From Neospora caninum Liverpool (Eukaryota > Apicomplexa > Conoidasida > Eucoccidiorida > Sarcocystidae): 64,000 bases of DNA. Location: contig NC_018391.1 of the NCBI RefSeq assembly GCF_000208865.1, positions 1,116,001 through 1,180,000 of the forward strand, in the 5' to 3' direction. The notes below the pieces were generated by a model. The model did no database searches and was not told the origin of the DNA. It saw nothing but the letters and a program-made list of their open reading frames with translations. How positions within the stretch are numbered: the first letter of the stretch is position 1; each line of letters starts with the position of its first letter. A program made the translations under genes and the position numbers. Of this stretch, positions 10,900-22,500 are shown in pieces.

Positions 10900-13800
10900 A
10901 TGGCTCTTCCCTTCCCGGTCCTCGTGGCGGGAGGCCTGGACTCGTGCCTCTTTGTTTGGAACGCAGTGTCGTCTGCATGCATTGCGACGTTGAAGCTTCC
11001 AGATGAGCAGGTCAACAGTTTGGCAACTTCTCAGCTGCCTTCCTCCTCACCCTCGGCCCGCAAACGCTCAAGTCGATCCGATGGCCTGTTGGAGGCCGGT
11101 CCTGGAGATTACGCTTCTCCCAACCGCCAGGCAAATCTGCAGGCGCCCTGGGCCGGAGGCGAAACTGCGCGCTGGGCCTCGCAGAACCACGCCGTCCTTG
11201 TTGCGGCGGCCGGGAATCCTTCCATTACGGTGTTTGACGTAGGCGCGCTGGCGGAACGCTCGGACGATGTCCTCCCCATTGCGACGTTACAAGGTATGCC
11301 ACGGTCTCGGCTAGCAGCGATCTCCGGAAAGCTGTCCACGGTTCAGGGTCCGGCTCTCTGGAGAGGCCACGGGGCCCCTCAAGCAGCGCACTCTACCTAC
11401 GTAACTACACACACACACGCTGGGGCTCGGGGCAGCAAAGCAGAAACAGATGCTTATTCGCCGTGTTTCGCCTTTTCGTTTGGCTGCGCACACGCACGCG
11501 CTTTTTTTGCCGATGCTCTGACTCACCCGAGGTAACCGCGTGGTCGCCGGAAAACGCTCACCCCAGCAGTGCACGAACAGTCCCTTTTCCTCTGGATGTA
11601 TTCGATTATCTGGATGCACGTCAAGACACCCGGCAGCTCCACATAGAATCGGGTTACACGTGCTGCGAGTTTTCGAGATCCGTTGTGCGCAGGACACTTC
11701 CAGATCTGGTGCATAAAAGGCGATTTGCCCTCCGGAGGGGATGCAGGGGAGATCCGCGTCACCCCATCACGCGAGGGCTCCCCCAGGTTCACCAGCAGGG
11801 GTTTGCGCCCAGCAGGAGTTTGCAGCAGGACGGCTTTTCTGCCTGGAAAATGGAGGTTTCTAGCGTCCGTGTTTTTGTTTTGCAGGCCACGAGGGCAACG
11901 TCCGGAGCCTCGCATTTGTTCCCGATCCCTCCAGGCGCACGGCGCTCCAGGTGGGTGTACTCAAGGATTTTTAAGGTGGATTGTCTTTACAGACGCGAAG
12001 CCTCGGTCGGCGAAAAAAGACCTGCGGCACCGTGATGGTGCGCAAGGACGGTGTGCGCACGGTGGTTTGGAGAATACCGGTAGGAAGATCGTTCCGCACC
12101 TTTCAGAGCGTCTTTGCATCTTTGGCGTCGAGCGGCGCCTCAGTCCATGCAGAATCCGGGAGATCAAACAAGCGTACGGCCTGCCTTCTCCGTGCCCCAG
12201 CGTCATCGCCGTTTAAAACGGCGTGGGCTGGAGCGGAAGTGCTAGGAACCTACCAAGTTATCTTAACTGGCTCGGGGAGTCAACTGTGCCCGTTTGGTGC
12301 AGACTTGGCTTTCGTGGGTGACGCAGGGCCATTGAGAAAGATTCAGGTGTGCAGAAGAGTCGTACACGCTGTGGAACCTGCAGCACCACGTGGTGTATGT
12401 CCAGTGCGCGTTCGGTCGTTCTGTCCCTTCCCTGTTGACCGTAGACTCGTGGCGACAAGACCACTGCGGCATCTCCCGGCAGCGAGAGCGGCGCTGGTGC
12501 CAGCGGCGGCGCCTCCCTCATCTGTTCCTCCGGCGACGATGCCACGTGCCGGATCTGGGATCTTCGAGCGCCCCGGCATCAAATGCTGTTGCAGAACGAG
12601 CCGGGTGTCTCCATCAACTCTGTCTGTAGCGTGTCGCGACCGGACCTCCCATTCCACGTCATCATCGCAGATGCGAACGGGAGTTTGAAGGCCTGGGACC
12701 TGAGAAGTAACGCAACGTGGTGAGTTGGGTAGCCTGACGGACCAAGGAGCTGCTGCGGCCGCGGTGCGCCAGCGGAATGCCGGACGGGCGTTTCGGTGGG
12801 AGGGAAAAACTATATCTTACACTTGATATATCATCTTTCCTGCTCATATGTCAGTCTTCTACCTATGCCTACTGGTGGAATGGTTGTGCTCCCCCTAGAT
12901 TTACATGTAAATACAGAATTCTGTGATTCGGCGCACACCATCGGTCATTTCGATGGTGCGAGATGCAGCGCTGGATCGGAGACATGCAGAGAGGGCCGTG
13001 CCTGAGAGCAGGCAGTGTCTGTCCCAAAATGTAGAACGCGGATTTTAGCTTGCTGCTTCGCGATGAAGTCGCATCCCTGGTACTCAGAGGGGACCCAGGT
13101 AGGCCGACGAAACGCTCACATTGTCCGACTGGAGCGCCTTGTTCGAAGACAGTGGCGAGAGTGGACGACACAGTGATCCTGTGCTGCGTGATCGTTTCCG
13201 TTCTACAGGGAGTTGGCAAGGCCTGTACGGCCGCAAGGGTTGAACATTGTTACAGGGAGTGGTCTGGGCTCTGAGATCGCTGCAGTCACCAAGTGCGGTT
13301 CGTTAAGCACCTTTTCTTTGGCGCCTTGCCCGTCGGGAACAGCGACTCTGGCTTTTGAGTCCTATTTTTTCCCTCATGGCCCAAACTACGGTGAGCGGAT
13401 CGTTTGTCCCTCCACAAGCGCGGAAGTGTGGGAAGACATTTAGACCGGTGAAACGACTCTCGTGCGTGCCTTCGGCGCCTTCTGCGTGCCTAGCTCGCTC
13501 GGCTAGCGACGGCTGGGTAGGACGGCCGTCATGATAGGGTGTGCCGTGGAGCGTAGGTTGGCCATGCGTTCGGCGCCAGATTTCACATTTCGGACTGCCA
13601 TGTGGGTTGTTTGTAGGCCCACGATTTTTGTGTCCATGTCGCCTTTGTGTGTCTATGCAGTTTTGAGCTGTCGATACAGCCCAGTCCGCCACGCCGTGAA
13701 GCCGTCTCTGGAATCTCCGCCGTTGGGTGAATCCCCGCCACTGGAATGGCTAGCTCGCCGGAGGCGCGAGGCCCAGGAGGAACTCGGCGCGAAGCGGAAG

Positions 13801-15208
13801 CAAAGACAGTATGCGCATGCTTGGTGGCAGCAGCAAAAGTTCGCGCATGACTGGTGGCGGAAGCGTGGAGGAGGCGTGTGGTGGCAGCACCTGGTGGATG
13901 AACAGGACGGGGCTGTGTGGGGCGAGAAGGACCGCGCGGCAGCCTGGGCCGATCAGGTCCGGTGGGGCGGGCAGTGGTGGGAAGAGTTCAGAGGCGCGAA
14001 GCCGTGGTGGCAGCAAGAGGCTGGAGGGCGCGCGTGGTGGCAACAGCAAGGCCGGAAGGCCTGGTGGCAGCGGCCGCACCTCGAGCACGCAGGAGACTGG
14101 CGGAAACAGGTGCTTCAAATTGGCGGTTGGTACGTCTGGGGGCCCGGCAGAGACGGGAGCGGGAGGGCCGAGACGCTGGTCCGAGTCGACGACGGCGGAT
14201 CGGGGCAGATGGCGAGGACGTGTGCGGAAGGCCAAAGGAGTGAAGCGTCCGAGGTGACCCGCGAGTGTGAAGAGCAGGGGAGACCAACGGAGATAGCCGG
14301 TAAAAGGGAGCGAGACAGTCCGGCGCCCAGCCCGTCGCTGAGCCGCGACGATGGTACAGATGAGGGGACACGGACAGCCGGAGAAGGCCAAGGTCAGCGA
14401 AGAAAAGTAACTTGGAACGGATCAGATGATGGAAACGAGACTTGTTGGGTGCAGCGCATGGCAACGACTGGAGCCGACGGCGTCTGCGTGCTTTGGAAAC
14501 GCGAGGGAAATGGCGAGTGGACGAGCGAAAGGGAGCTTATTGGACATGATCGGTAAGCGCTCGCGGAGGGAAAGGAGACAAAGGAGTTACTTCACTGTGC
14601 TCTCCTCTGTTTCCTGTAGTTCGTATGCACGGGGATACACTGCATTCGCCTAGTCACAGTGGAGGGAAAATGCCTGGTTCCATTTGCTTGGCAGGAGACC
14701 TCAGGGCAGAGGGGTCAGAAAACAACTATCCGGAGCCGTTTCCCGAAGAGTAAGCTCGAGATTCGACTCCCGCGTTCCGCGTGCGTTTCGTTCCCCTCAC
14801 AGGTGGGTGTGGGACTGCACATTCAGCCGCGATGGCAAGATGCTGGTCACAGGAGGCTCGGACGCCTGCTGCAAGCTGTGGTCAGTTGAAACGGGGAAGC
14901 AATTTCTGGAATACTTCCCGGAAAAGAGCATCGGCCCCACAGGAGAGAGAGTCCGGAGCACCAAGGTAAGAAGGCAGGAAAGAATGCCGCTTCGCCATTT
15001 TGTGATATTTCCAGCGGGAATTTCAATGAGATGTATGGCCGCGATTCTCGGGTTCTTTGTGCACCTACCGAGACAGAGGTAACTTGGTATTTTCTGGGGT
15101 TACTCCCTGTCAGCTACAATCGTTGAGACCGTTGCTGATGTCGATGCATTCACGCGACTCCGGGAATCCGGCATGTGCGTGTTGGCTTTCCGATGCAGGC
15201 CATTCTAG
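10900..15208 (+). CDS. LST8: LST8, WD40 subunit of TOR complexes, with a Trp-rich insertion
   Basis: LST8 caps and stabilises the TOR kinase domain. Seven exons join in phase: 10900-11293, 11886-11950, 12445-12719, 13209-13390, 13661-14552, 14803-14965 and 15128-15208 (683 residues). The start gives PVLVAGGLDSCLFVWNA, matching the LST8 opening. Then come DEQVNSL, VLVAAAGNPSITVFD, GHEGNVRSLAF, SSGDDATCRIWDLRAP, ADANGSLKAWDLRS, TTGADGVCVLW and WVWDCTFSRDGKMLVTGGSD, in family order. LST8 normally has about 310-330 residues. The excess lies in exon 1 (Ser/Arg-rich, about residues 41-100), exon 3, and a roughly 260-residue insertion in exon 5 containing a Trp-rich tract at 13822-14139. Exon 7 (TVADVDAFTRLRES, then GMCVLAF and a stop) is placed by phase and by likeness to the usual VCVAL ending. 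It is the least certain exon, and its acceptor has a weak pyrimidine tract. Expected to be cytosolic, in TOR complexes. Confidence 0.92.
13822..14139 (+). repeat. Degenerate 30-bp coding repeat giving AWWQQ-type decapeptides
   Basis: Within LST8 exon 5. Trp doublets occur as AWWQQQ, DWWRKR, VWWQHL, QWWEEF, PWWQQE, AWWQQQ and AWWQRP, about every 9-10 residues, with single Trp at intermediate positions. I count 20 Trp codons in 106. At DNA level TGGTGGCARCAR recurs in imperfect 27-30-base units, so slippage or unit duplication is the likely origin. The frame is continuous with the flanking WD40 sequence. Confidence 0.9.
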
Positions 15209-16544
15209 CGATATCACTGCTCGATGCACCCGTGGACAAGAATAAGTAACTTAACCTGCAGCAGCCGGCGCGTGTCAATGGCTCAGCAGCTCTGGGCAGA
15301 ATCCAAAATTGGTGAACGAAAATCTGTTTCCCATCGTCACTGTCAAGGCATACAGCAACAAGGGGAAAACCGACTACGGCTCGACTGTGGGAAGCAAGCG
15401 TGCCGAGGACAGAAGCGGAAGCACGGAAACCTCCAAAACGGTCATTTCATGACTGTCGAGTTTGGCAGGGACTCTGTAGACTCCCGCGCCGGGAAAGGTA
15501 GTTTGAGAGCTGGGGCCTGCCGCGTGGGGCGGGGAGGCGCGAGAGCGGCTGCCGTGAGGGGGCACTTTAGAGGGAATCACGGAGCACTGCTCTCGTCTGT
15601 GAGACTGGCGGTGCAGACGTTACTCTGGACTACTGAATCACTCTACTGATAGATCGGCAGTGATGCTGAGGGCGCATGTTATCGAGCCTCCTACGTTTCT
15701 AAGCGCGCGGGTCGGAATGAGACACGGAATGTGTCTTATATCCCTGTGTCTGCTGCCGGAACCCTGAACGCTAGGAAAGGTTTCGTGAGTCGGCGTCTGC
15801 CGTGACACGCCACCGTTTCATTTTAGGCTCTTGTAAAGGCGACAGGGCTCATGAGCTCCAAGCTCGATGCACTGCCCACCGTTTCCTTTGTACAGCGTCA
15901 CGCATCGTCCGCACATAGTTTGCCGTCGATTACGACTGTGCAGGAGCCAAGGTTAACTTTCAGGTTCACAGTGTGCGTTATCACTTTCCGGCATTCGTGC
16001 CACATGTCTTCCGCAATCCTTGGTGATTTTAGTAGAACCGATCCGAGAAGATCCATGTGGACCCTTGGTGCTCCTATGGGAATCTCCGGCTTCACGTGAA
16101 GCCACCGATTCTTCTTGAGGACGCTGCCGATATGTGACATCGGCCTGGAGTCCGCTCAAGTTTTGTACGCGGGGAGTTCCAAACGAAGTACACCGATGAT
16201 GGCTGTGTTAGCGATTGCGAGTTGCGGGTCTATTTTGTTCCGGCCGAGTCCACAATGGGCACGACAATGATCCATTGTGTCATTTGCTTTCGCGAGACCG
16301 CACGCCTTTCTGCGTTCCTCACTGATTTTTTCTGAGACAGTGTGAACCTAATCCATACAACACTGATGATTAGGGATGACGTGGGAGCTGAGCTGCCGGT
16401 GTTTAGCTGCAGTCACATGCTCCACTTGCCATGAGCTCAGGAAGAACGAATTCTGCTCACTTCATACTGCAGCATATCCCTGCCAGAGTGGCGGGAGTCA
16501 AAAGGAAACTTCTTGCACTGAACGACGGTGCGCACGCGGGAGGC
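15209..16544. other. Convergent 3' region between LST8 and DRC7
   Basis: The 3' UTRs of two convergent genes meet here. A plus-strand frame after 15829 opens with ALVKATG and could be an alternative last exon of LST8, but it does not resemble the LST8 C-terminus. Nothing else was recognised. Confidence 0.5.
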
Positions 16545-19500
16545 TCAGCCGAACGCATCCTTTGACCACATCGGTGCCAGGCGGCTGTCCGTAAGAAGAA
16601 GGCGCTCGAGTTCATTGAGTTTCGTAATCGCCTGCAGCCGGAAACAACACATGACACAGCGTATTGCTTAAGCAACTGACAAACGTCGACTGCTCAGGGT
16701 GCGCCACATCCGTCTGACAGCTGAGTTGTTAGCACTGGCTCCTGAGCTGGCTCCTGCAACTGTGTACGCCTCCTTTCTTTGGAGAAGTGATGCTTCAGCG
16801 GTTGCGCAGAATTTATGTGGAAGGAGTGCAGAGCAGCCCAATCTACATACTAAAGTAGTCCCACCGTAGGAGCGTTCCTTCCTCCTGACGCCTAGTTTAC
16901 GCATGAAGAGCGGCGATCTCGGTGAGCGGAAAACTGGTGTTGTAAACGTTAATGTGTCACCATGCACATACCTGCGCTTCGTGGCGATGCAGCCGCTGCT
17001 CCAAAATTCGTATTTTGAACACGATTTCACTTTGCTGCTCCTCGATGCTGTTCCCCTCTTCTTCCTCTTTATTGACGTAGCTTATGTCTTGGCTGTTGTC
17101 CTTGAGCCGGCGTTGCTGGGCTTCCTGCAGCGCTCGACACGAGAAAACCTCCACAACAGGGGCTGCGCCAGGGCAGATATGAGATTGGACGGCGCTACGC
17201 CAAACCAAAAGGGCGGAAGCGGTACTGGCACAGTGTGTCTAGCCTTGCGTCTTGCTCGTCTCTGCACTAATCGACATTCAACGCAGGAATGTAAATAAAT
17301 ACCTTCAGGCGTCTTAGCTTTTCTTGCTGCTCCTGCAGTCGCTGCTGAGTTACTGCAGCCCGGTGCAGCATTCGTTTCTGGACACAAAGAAACGCGACAA
17401 GTGCCGTGGCACCCACAAACCGTTCGGCAAGGCCTGGTGTACTCAAATGTGTGTGAACACACTGAGAGTTCCACTCCTGATCCGTGCGGCAGTGCCGCTG
17501 TTTCCGACGAACCAAATCCAACAGGCAGAGTGGCGGCAGCTGCACGACAGAAAGTGAACCTAGCGTTCTGTCTTTGCCTGACCACGGCACGCTCTACTAC
17601 CAGGAGGAGAAATCTGCAATTGCTGGAACTGTGTCGAGAACGACTGTTCCGGACTGTCGAAGCTGCAAGGCACTAACTCTCATATCATTTTTGCATCGTT
17701 TCGCTATCAACTCTGCAGAGGCCGCGTCAAGCGTGCGGCCTGTGAAAGGCAAGGAAACGCACAAACGCAGAAACGTGCCCAGCAAGGGGATGTGGACTGT
17801 GGTCCCAACGACATCGGGTGCAACACTTAACTTCAGGGATCTCTGTCGGTACATGGGATAAGTCTGTCTCATGTGTGCCTTCAAACGTTTGTTTCGTTTT
17901 TCATCTGCAACCCTTCTAATCTGCTGCTCATCTGCTGCGGTGTATGGTATTCATAATGGAGGAATGTGGACGAATACTGATGGACCAGGTCGGCTGACGA
18001 AGACCGTAAATAGTCGACTCCTGCCTGGCACACAAGATGACCAGCAGACACCTTTGTTTACCTTCGACACGGAGACAGGCATGCTGACATCTCTTGCGTA
18101 AATTCAATAGGGTTCCATCTCCTATCGGAAGGCTACGTGCTGTTTTCAGCTGCCTTCCTTCATGTCCCGTGGACTCATAAATGTCGCGTGCCGCGCCACC
18201 GACACGAATAAAAATAGCTTAGAAATGACGAGTCTGCCGAGGCACGTTTCCTTCATCTCCGGCAGCCGCGTAGCTCTCTTACCCCTGAATTCGATGAAGT
18301 ATGGTGCGAGGATGTCGATCTGTAGATCGCAGCCCAAAAGACGACAAGCAACGACACACGTGGAGCCTATAAATACAGGTAAGTAAAGGCACGAACATAT
18401 AGATGACGACGTGTAGATAACGTGTGTGTGTGCAGTCCAAATGGAGCATCTTGGCCTTCGTTTTCCAAACGTCAGGACAGGGATACCTCGTCATTTTCTT
18501 TCTTCTTTTGCTTCGTCTCGAGGGCTCGTCGCTCGTCACTGCGGTTCTTCAGCAGCTCTCGAGCGGCGTCGTAAACAGTCAATTGAAGCGTATGTTTCGT
18601 GTAAACAGGCGGCCCGGTAGTCTCCTCGCCATTCTGATTGTTCCTATCTGCTCGTGTATGTCCCTTTAACTCGCTGCCGTTCTCCCCTGAAATTCCATGA
18701 CCTCCGTCAACAGACGATGTGCCGTTGGCAGCCCCGCTGCCGGGAGACATTGGACGAGATGCACTTGGCGATCCTTCCCTAAGACCCAGCAAGTGCTTTT
18801 CTTCCATCTCACGAGCCGCGGTAATTGCAGCCTCTTGCTGGCCTCTCCACTGAGCGCAATTTCGGACACAACGACCAAGACCCACGCAAGGCGAAAACAA
18901 GAGAATGTATGTCCACGCCACTGTGACAGGGCTCGGAACTTGGTAGCATAACTAAGTATTTCTTGTGGCAATCGTCGGCACTCGAGAATGCGGCTATGAC
19001 GCATTCCTTTTCCTGTACGCCCCAGGCATATACGGGCTGGAGAGGTTGGGACGATGCTACCTCGCCGCCGCAGCTACCCACAGGTACAGCAGCGTACCGC
19101 CCCGTCGTACCGGAATCTGTGGCGATTACTTACTACGTGGATCTGGTACGCTTGGTCGACCACGAAATTCCTGAATCGCATGACCATCTCTTTTTGGCGC
19201 GTCAAGTACCGGTGAATCTGCACGGGGTCGTGACAGAGGCGAGACAGAGACACTCGCATTGCCAGAGGACTTTTTCTTGTGTCGTATAGCAGTGCGCAGG
19301 CAAGCTGAGGGGGTGCGACTTTATACAGCTTCCAAGCAAATTATCAACTGCGCCGTGAGACCGTCTCTTTCTCTCACCAAGATCTAAAACGAATGAAAAG
19401 GGTGGAACCTAGTCATGGAAGCACGAATTTCCTCCTAGGTTCATTGCTGTCGTATCGGCCGACGTTCGGGCTCACAGAGGGTCTCCAACTTCAGCGAGCA

Positions 19501-22500
19501 GTTCGCCTAGCCGAGATGCAACAGAAAAAACCCGTGAATTTCACGCATTTGACTGGTCAGACCGTGGCGTACCTCTTTCTGCGTGGGGAAACGGCGCTTG
19601 AAGGTTTGGATGAAAGCCATATACTCCTCATCGACCTCTAGCGTTGCTTGCTTCTGTTGGTGCCGGCGCGAAACACACATTTCTCTTGAATGACACACAG
19701 ATAGTGCAGAGCTAATTCTCGGATACCCAGTAGCCCAACTGTTTATTCGGTTTCCAGTCGATCACGGCATGGCCAGCCAAGCCTTGCGTACAAATCGCAG
19801 GAGCGTAGTAGGACAAAGTGACCTTGCTCCATTGCGCTGCCAAGAAGTCAACAGTAAGGTGGCGAGTTGTCGACCAAACAGACGCACTGCGATTCTGCAT
19901 GAGCGTACTCTCTTCAGCATCAGGACGGATTGGAGAATAGCACCTTCAGCATGGTGAAAGCTGACGCGCACGCGATCCTCCGCAAGCAAATAGACTATCT
20001 TGTACTCGTCTCCACTTGCTTCTTTCTGCACCGAAAAACTCAACAGATACAAACGTCTATTTTCTTCCTACAAGAACCGGTCTTCTGCCCGCCTGAGGTG
20101 ATTCGTGTTTTCGCATGCAGCTGATAGCTCGGACGCAGTGGGTAACAGGGATGAACGTAACGCGCTCACCTAACGGAAAAGTTCATGTTGTAAATAAGCA
20201 CACGAGTTGACGCGACCGACACCCCCGCTGAAGACCGTCTTCAACACCCGGCCTAAGTCCCAGGGATAAATAAGTAAATAAGGCTCCGTTCCTTCAGAAA
20301 CTGCCTTCAACTCGACGTCTGCCCGTGCTGAAATGTGTGTACTGCTTGCCCCTTTGTATTCAGACTGAAGAAGTGATGACGTTTGTAAAGTGTCGGTTTC
20401 AGTCAGATCTGCCTTGAAGTTACTGCACTATACACTGGCATGATTTTTGCGGTCTCGAGCTTCTCCCCAGTCCAGCGCGTTGGAGCTGCGTGAGTGCTTG
20501 CTGAGAAATCCTCACATCTGGATCCCTAGCGAATTTCTCTGACATGCGGACGATCGGCATCAGCCCGGTTATCATCTGAGAAGGTACACGGAAACAACCG
20601 GATGTAAACATTTCAGTCCAGTCGGTCTTTAGGTTCTCCCGTCCGCTCCTCAAATGCATCACTGGGTGGCCAAGCAAGAGGAGAAAGCAAAGCATACCGC
20701 AATGCAACCTATGGGACTTACCCCGTCTCGCAAAACAAGACAGTGACCTATGAAGGGACCCGTTCGTTCAGGTTGTTATTCGTCGGCTCCGGTCAGGCTA
20801 CACACCGCTGGCCAACGGGGAAGAACGAGGTCAGGTGCGGATTCCGTGTTTCTGAAAGCATCGATGACAGTCGTTGTATCCGGCGTCGCTGGTTATCTGC
20901 GACGGTCGCGGATTTGCCAAATGCTTACGCGAATTTTTTCGCGGGAGCCTTCCTCATCAGTTCCTAAAGTGATCGAATGGTACGTGCGACGATCTTCGCG
21001 ACCTTCAAACTCTTCAAACATTTTGACTCCGATCACCTGAAATTGCCACACCGTTATGCAGCACCGTTCAGCGTCACCGAAGCCGTTGCGCGCATGCTTG
21101 GAAGAGAAGACGGATCGTGAGTGCGGCAGTCAAGAATTCGCTCAGTGTCTATGATTCCAAGACGGAAACAGGCCGCGAAGGATCGGCGACCCTGCTGCAT
21201 CTGAAAATAACAAAGTCAAGTGGTGACGGAGTGCTTGGTACACCTCGGCCAGGCCGTATTAGCTTACCTCTACATGGCGAATCAGCCCATCGAGCCTGCG
21301 AGTAGCCAACATTCCGAACCTTGAGATGGCGCATTTTCAGGGCGGGGGCACAGAGAGTGTCGTCAGTCCTATCATGTACCTCGGTGTATGGCGGTCACGG
21401 GGCCCGTTCGAGCACCCGGAGCTCTACATTTATACTGCGTGTGTTGTTGTTGTCGGTATATATCGATTGTTACGAAGGCGCAGGAACACGATGACGTTGA
21501 GCCTTGAATCGACCAATCGGACAACGGGCAGGCTTTGCTGTGCCCGAGTTCGGAGGGAACTCAAGTGTAGCAAATATTGGGCAGCTCTCGACACGCGAAA
21601 ACTCGTGTCAGTGTGTCGGTATCCTGTCCTCGGTCGTCCGTGGTCTCAGTGCGCCGATCGCAAAAGCTTCCATGGCATGCACGAGAGAGACGACGCTTGG
21701 ACGCAGTGCAGTCTGAAGAAAAGAGCGATGATGTCGAACCTGGCGACCGCCTAGGGGCCAACAGTCCACCCGCGGACCGATGCATGCTACGTCCCACCAA
21801 CGCCATACCTGGATTTATAGAAAATAAGTTCCCGCTTAACAGCCTCCTCCTACACATACGTAGAACAATACATGGATTGCTCAGAACAGCTGTGGAAAAC
21901 CAGGAAACAGACAAGCATTTCATACCAAAGTGTGTTGTGTGTCAGAAGCGGCGATGGCCGAGGGAAACGCGGAAAACTGCAATGGAAACACCCGTGACTG
22001 TCTCGGGGCTTCTTACACAGAGCGCCCACCCCAATCGACTGCATCGCGCGATCCCCTTGGCCCCAAACTCCACGAGCAGGGGCGTCTCCTGAAAACGAGA
22101 GTTCCCCTGCACCAATGCAGGCGAGCTATTGTGGTTCGATCGTTTTGGTTGGCTCCTCTATATGAAGGACGTAACCCCAGCTTATCAGGAATGCAAGCGG
22201 AGATTACACAAGGAACAGAGAGAGGCGTACTTCTACCACTTCCTTCAGACAACTAGGCGTCCCTGGCAAGTACCGCTCGACAATCCTCCTTTCGTCAGGA
22301 TACCTAACTCGTTCGTACATGCAGTCTCTGAGGCAACGACGCAGTCCAGCGAACAACTGACAAAACGCATGAAGGATGGGAAACCACCACAGGGCCCACT
22401 CCGAACCATGTGGACGTTACGGATCTTTGAATCGGAGATTGTTTCTATCCGCATTTCGAAGCTGCTTCTTTACGAAGCTACATACATTTCCGCCTCGTCA

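Noticed and set aside
11981..12079. A possible LST8 exon containing KDGVRTVVWRIP
   Set aside because: It looks WD-like and is in phase, but exon 11886-11950 joins exon 12445-12719 in the same phase and reproduces the expected repeat order without it.
13750..14391. A 213-codon minus-strand frame opposite the Trp-rich tract
   Set aside because: It is the shadow of a stop-poor coding repeat. The plus frame is anchored by WD40 sequence on both sides.
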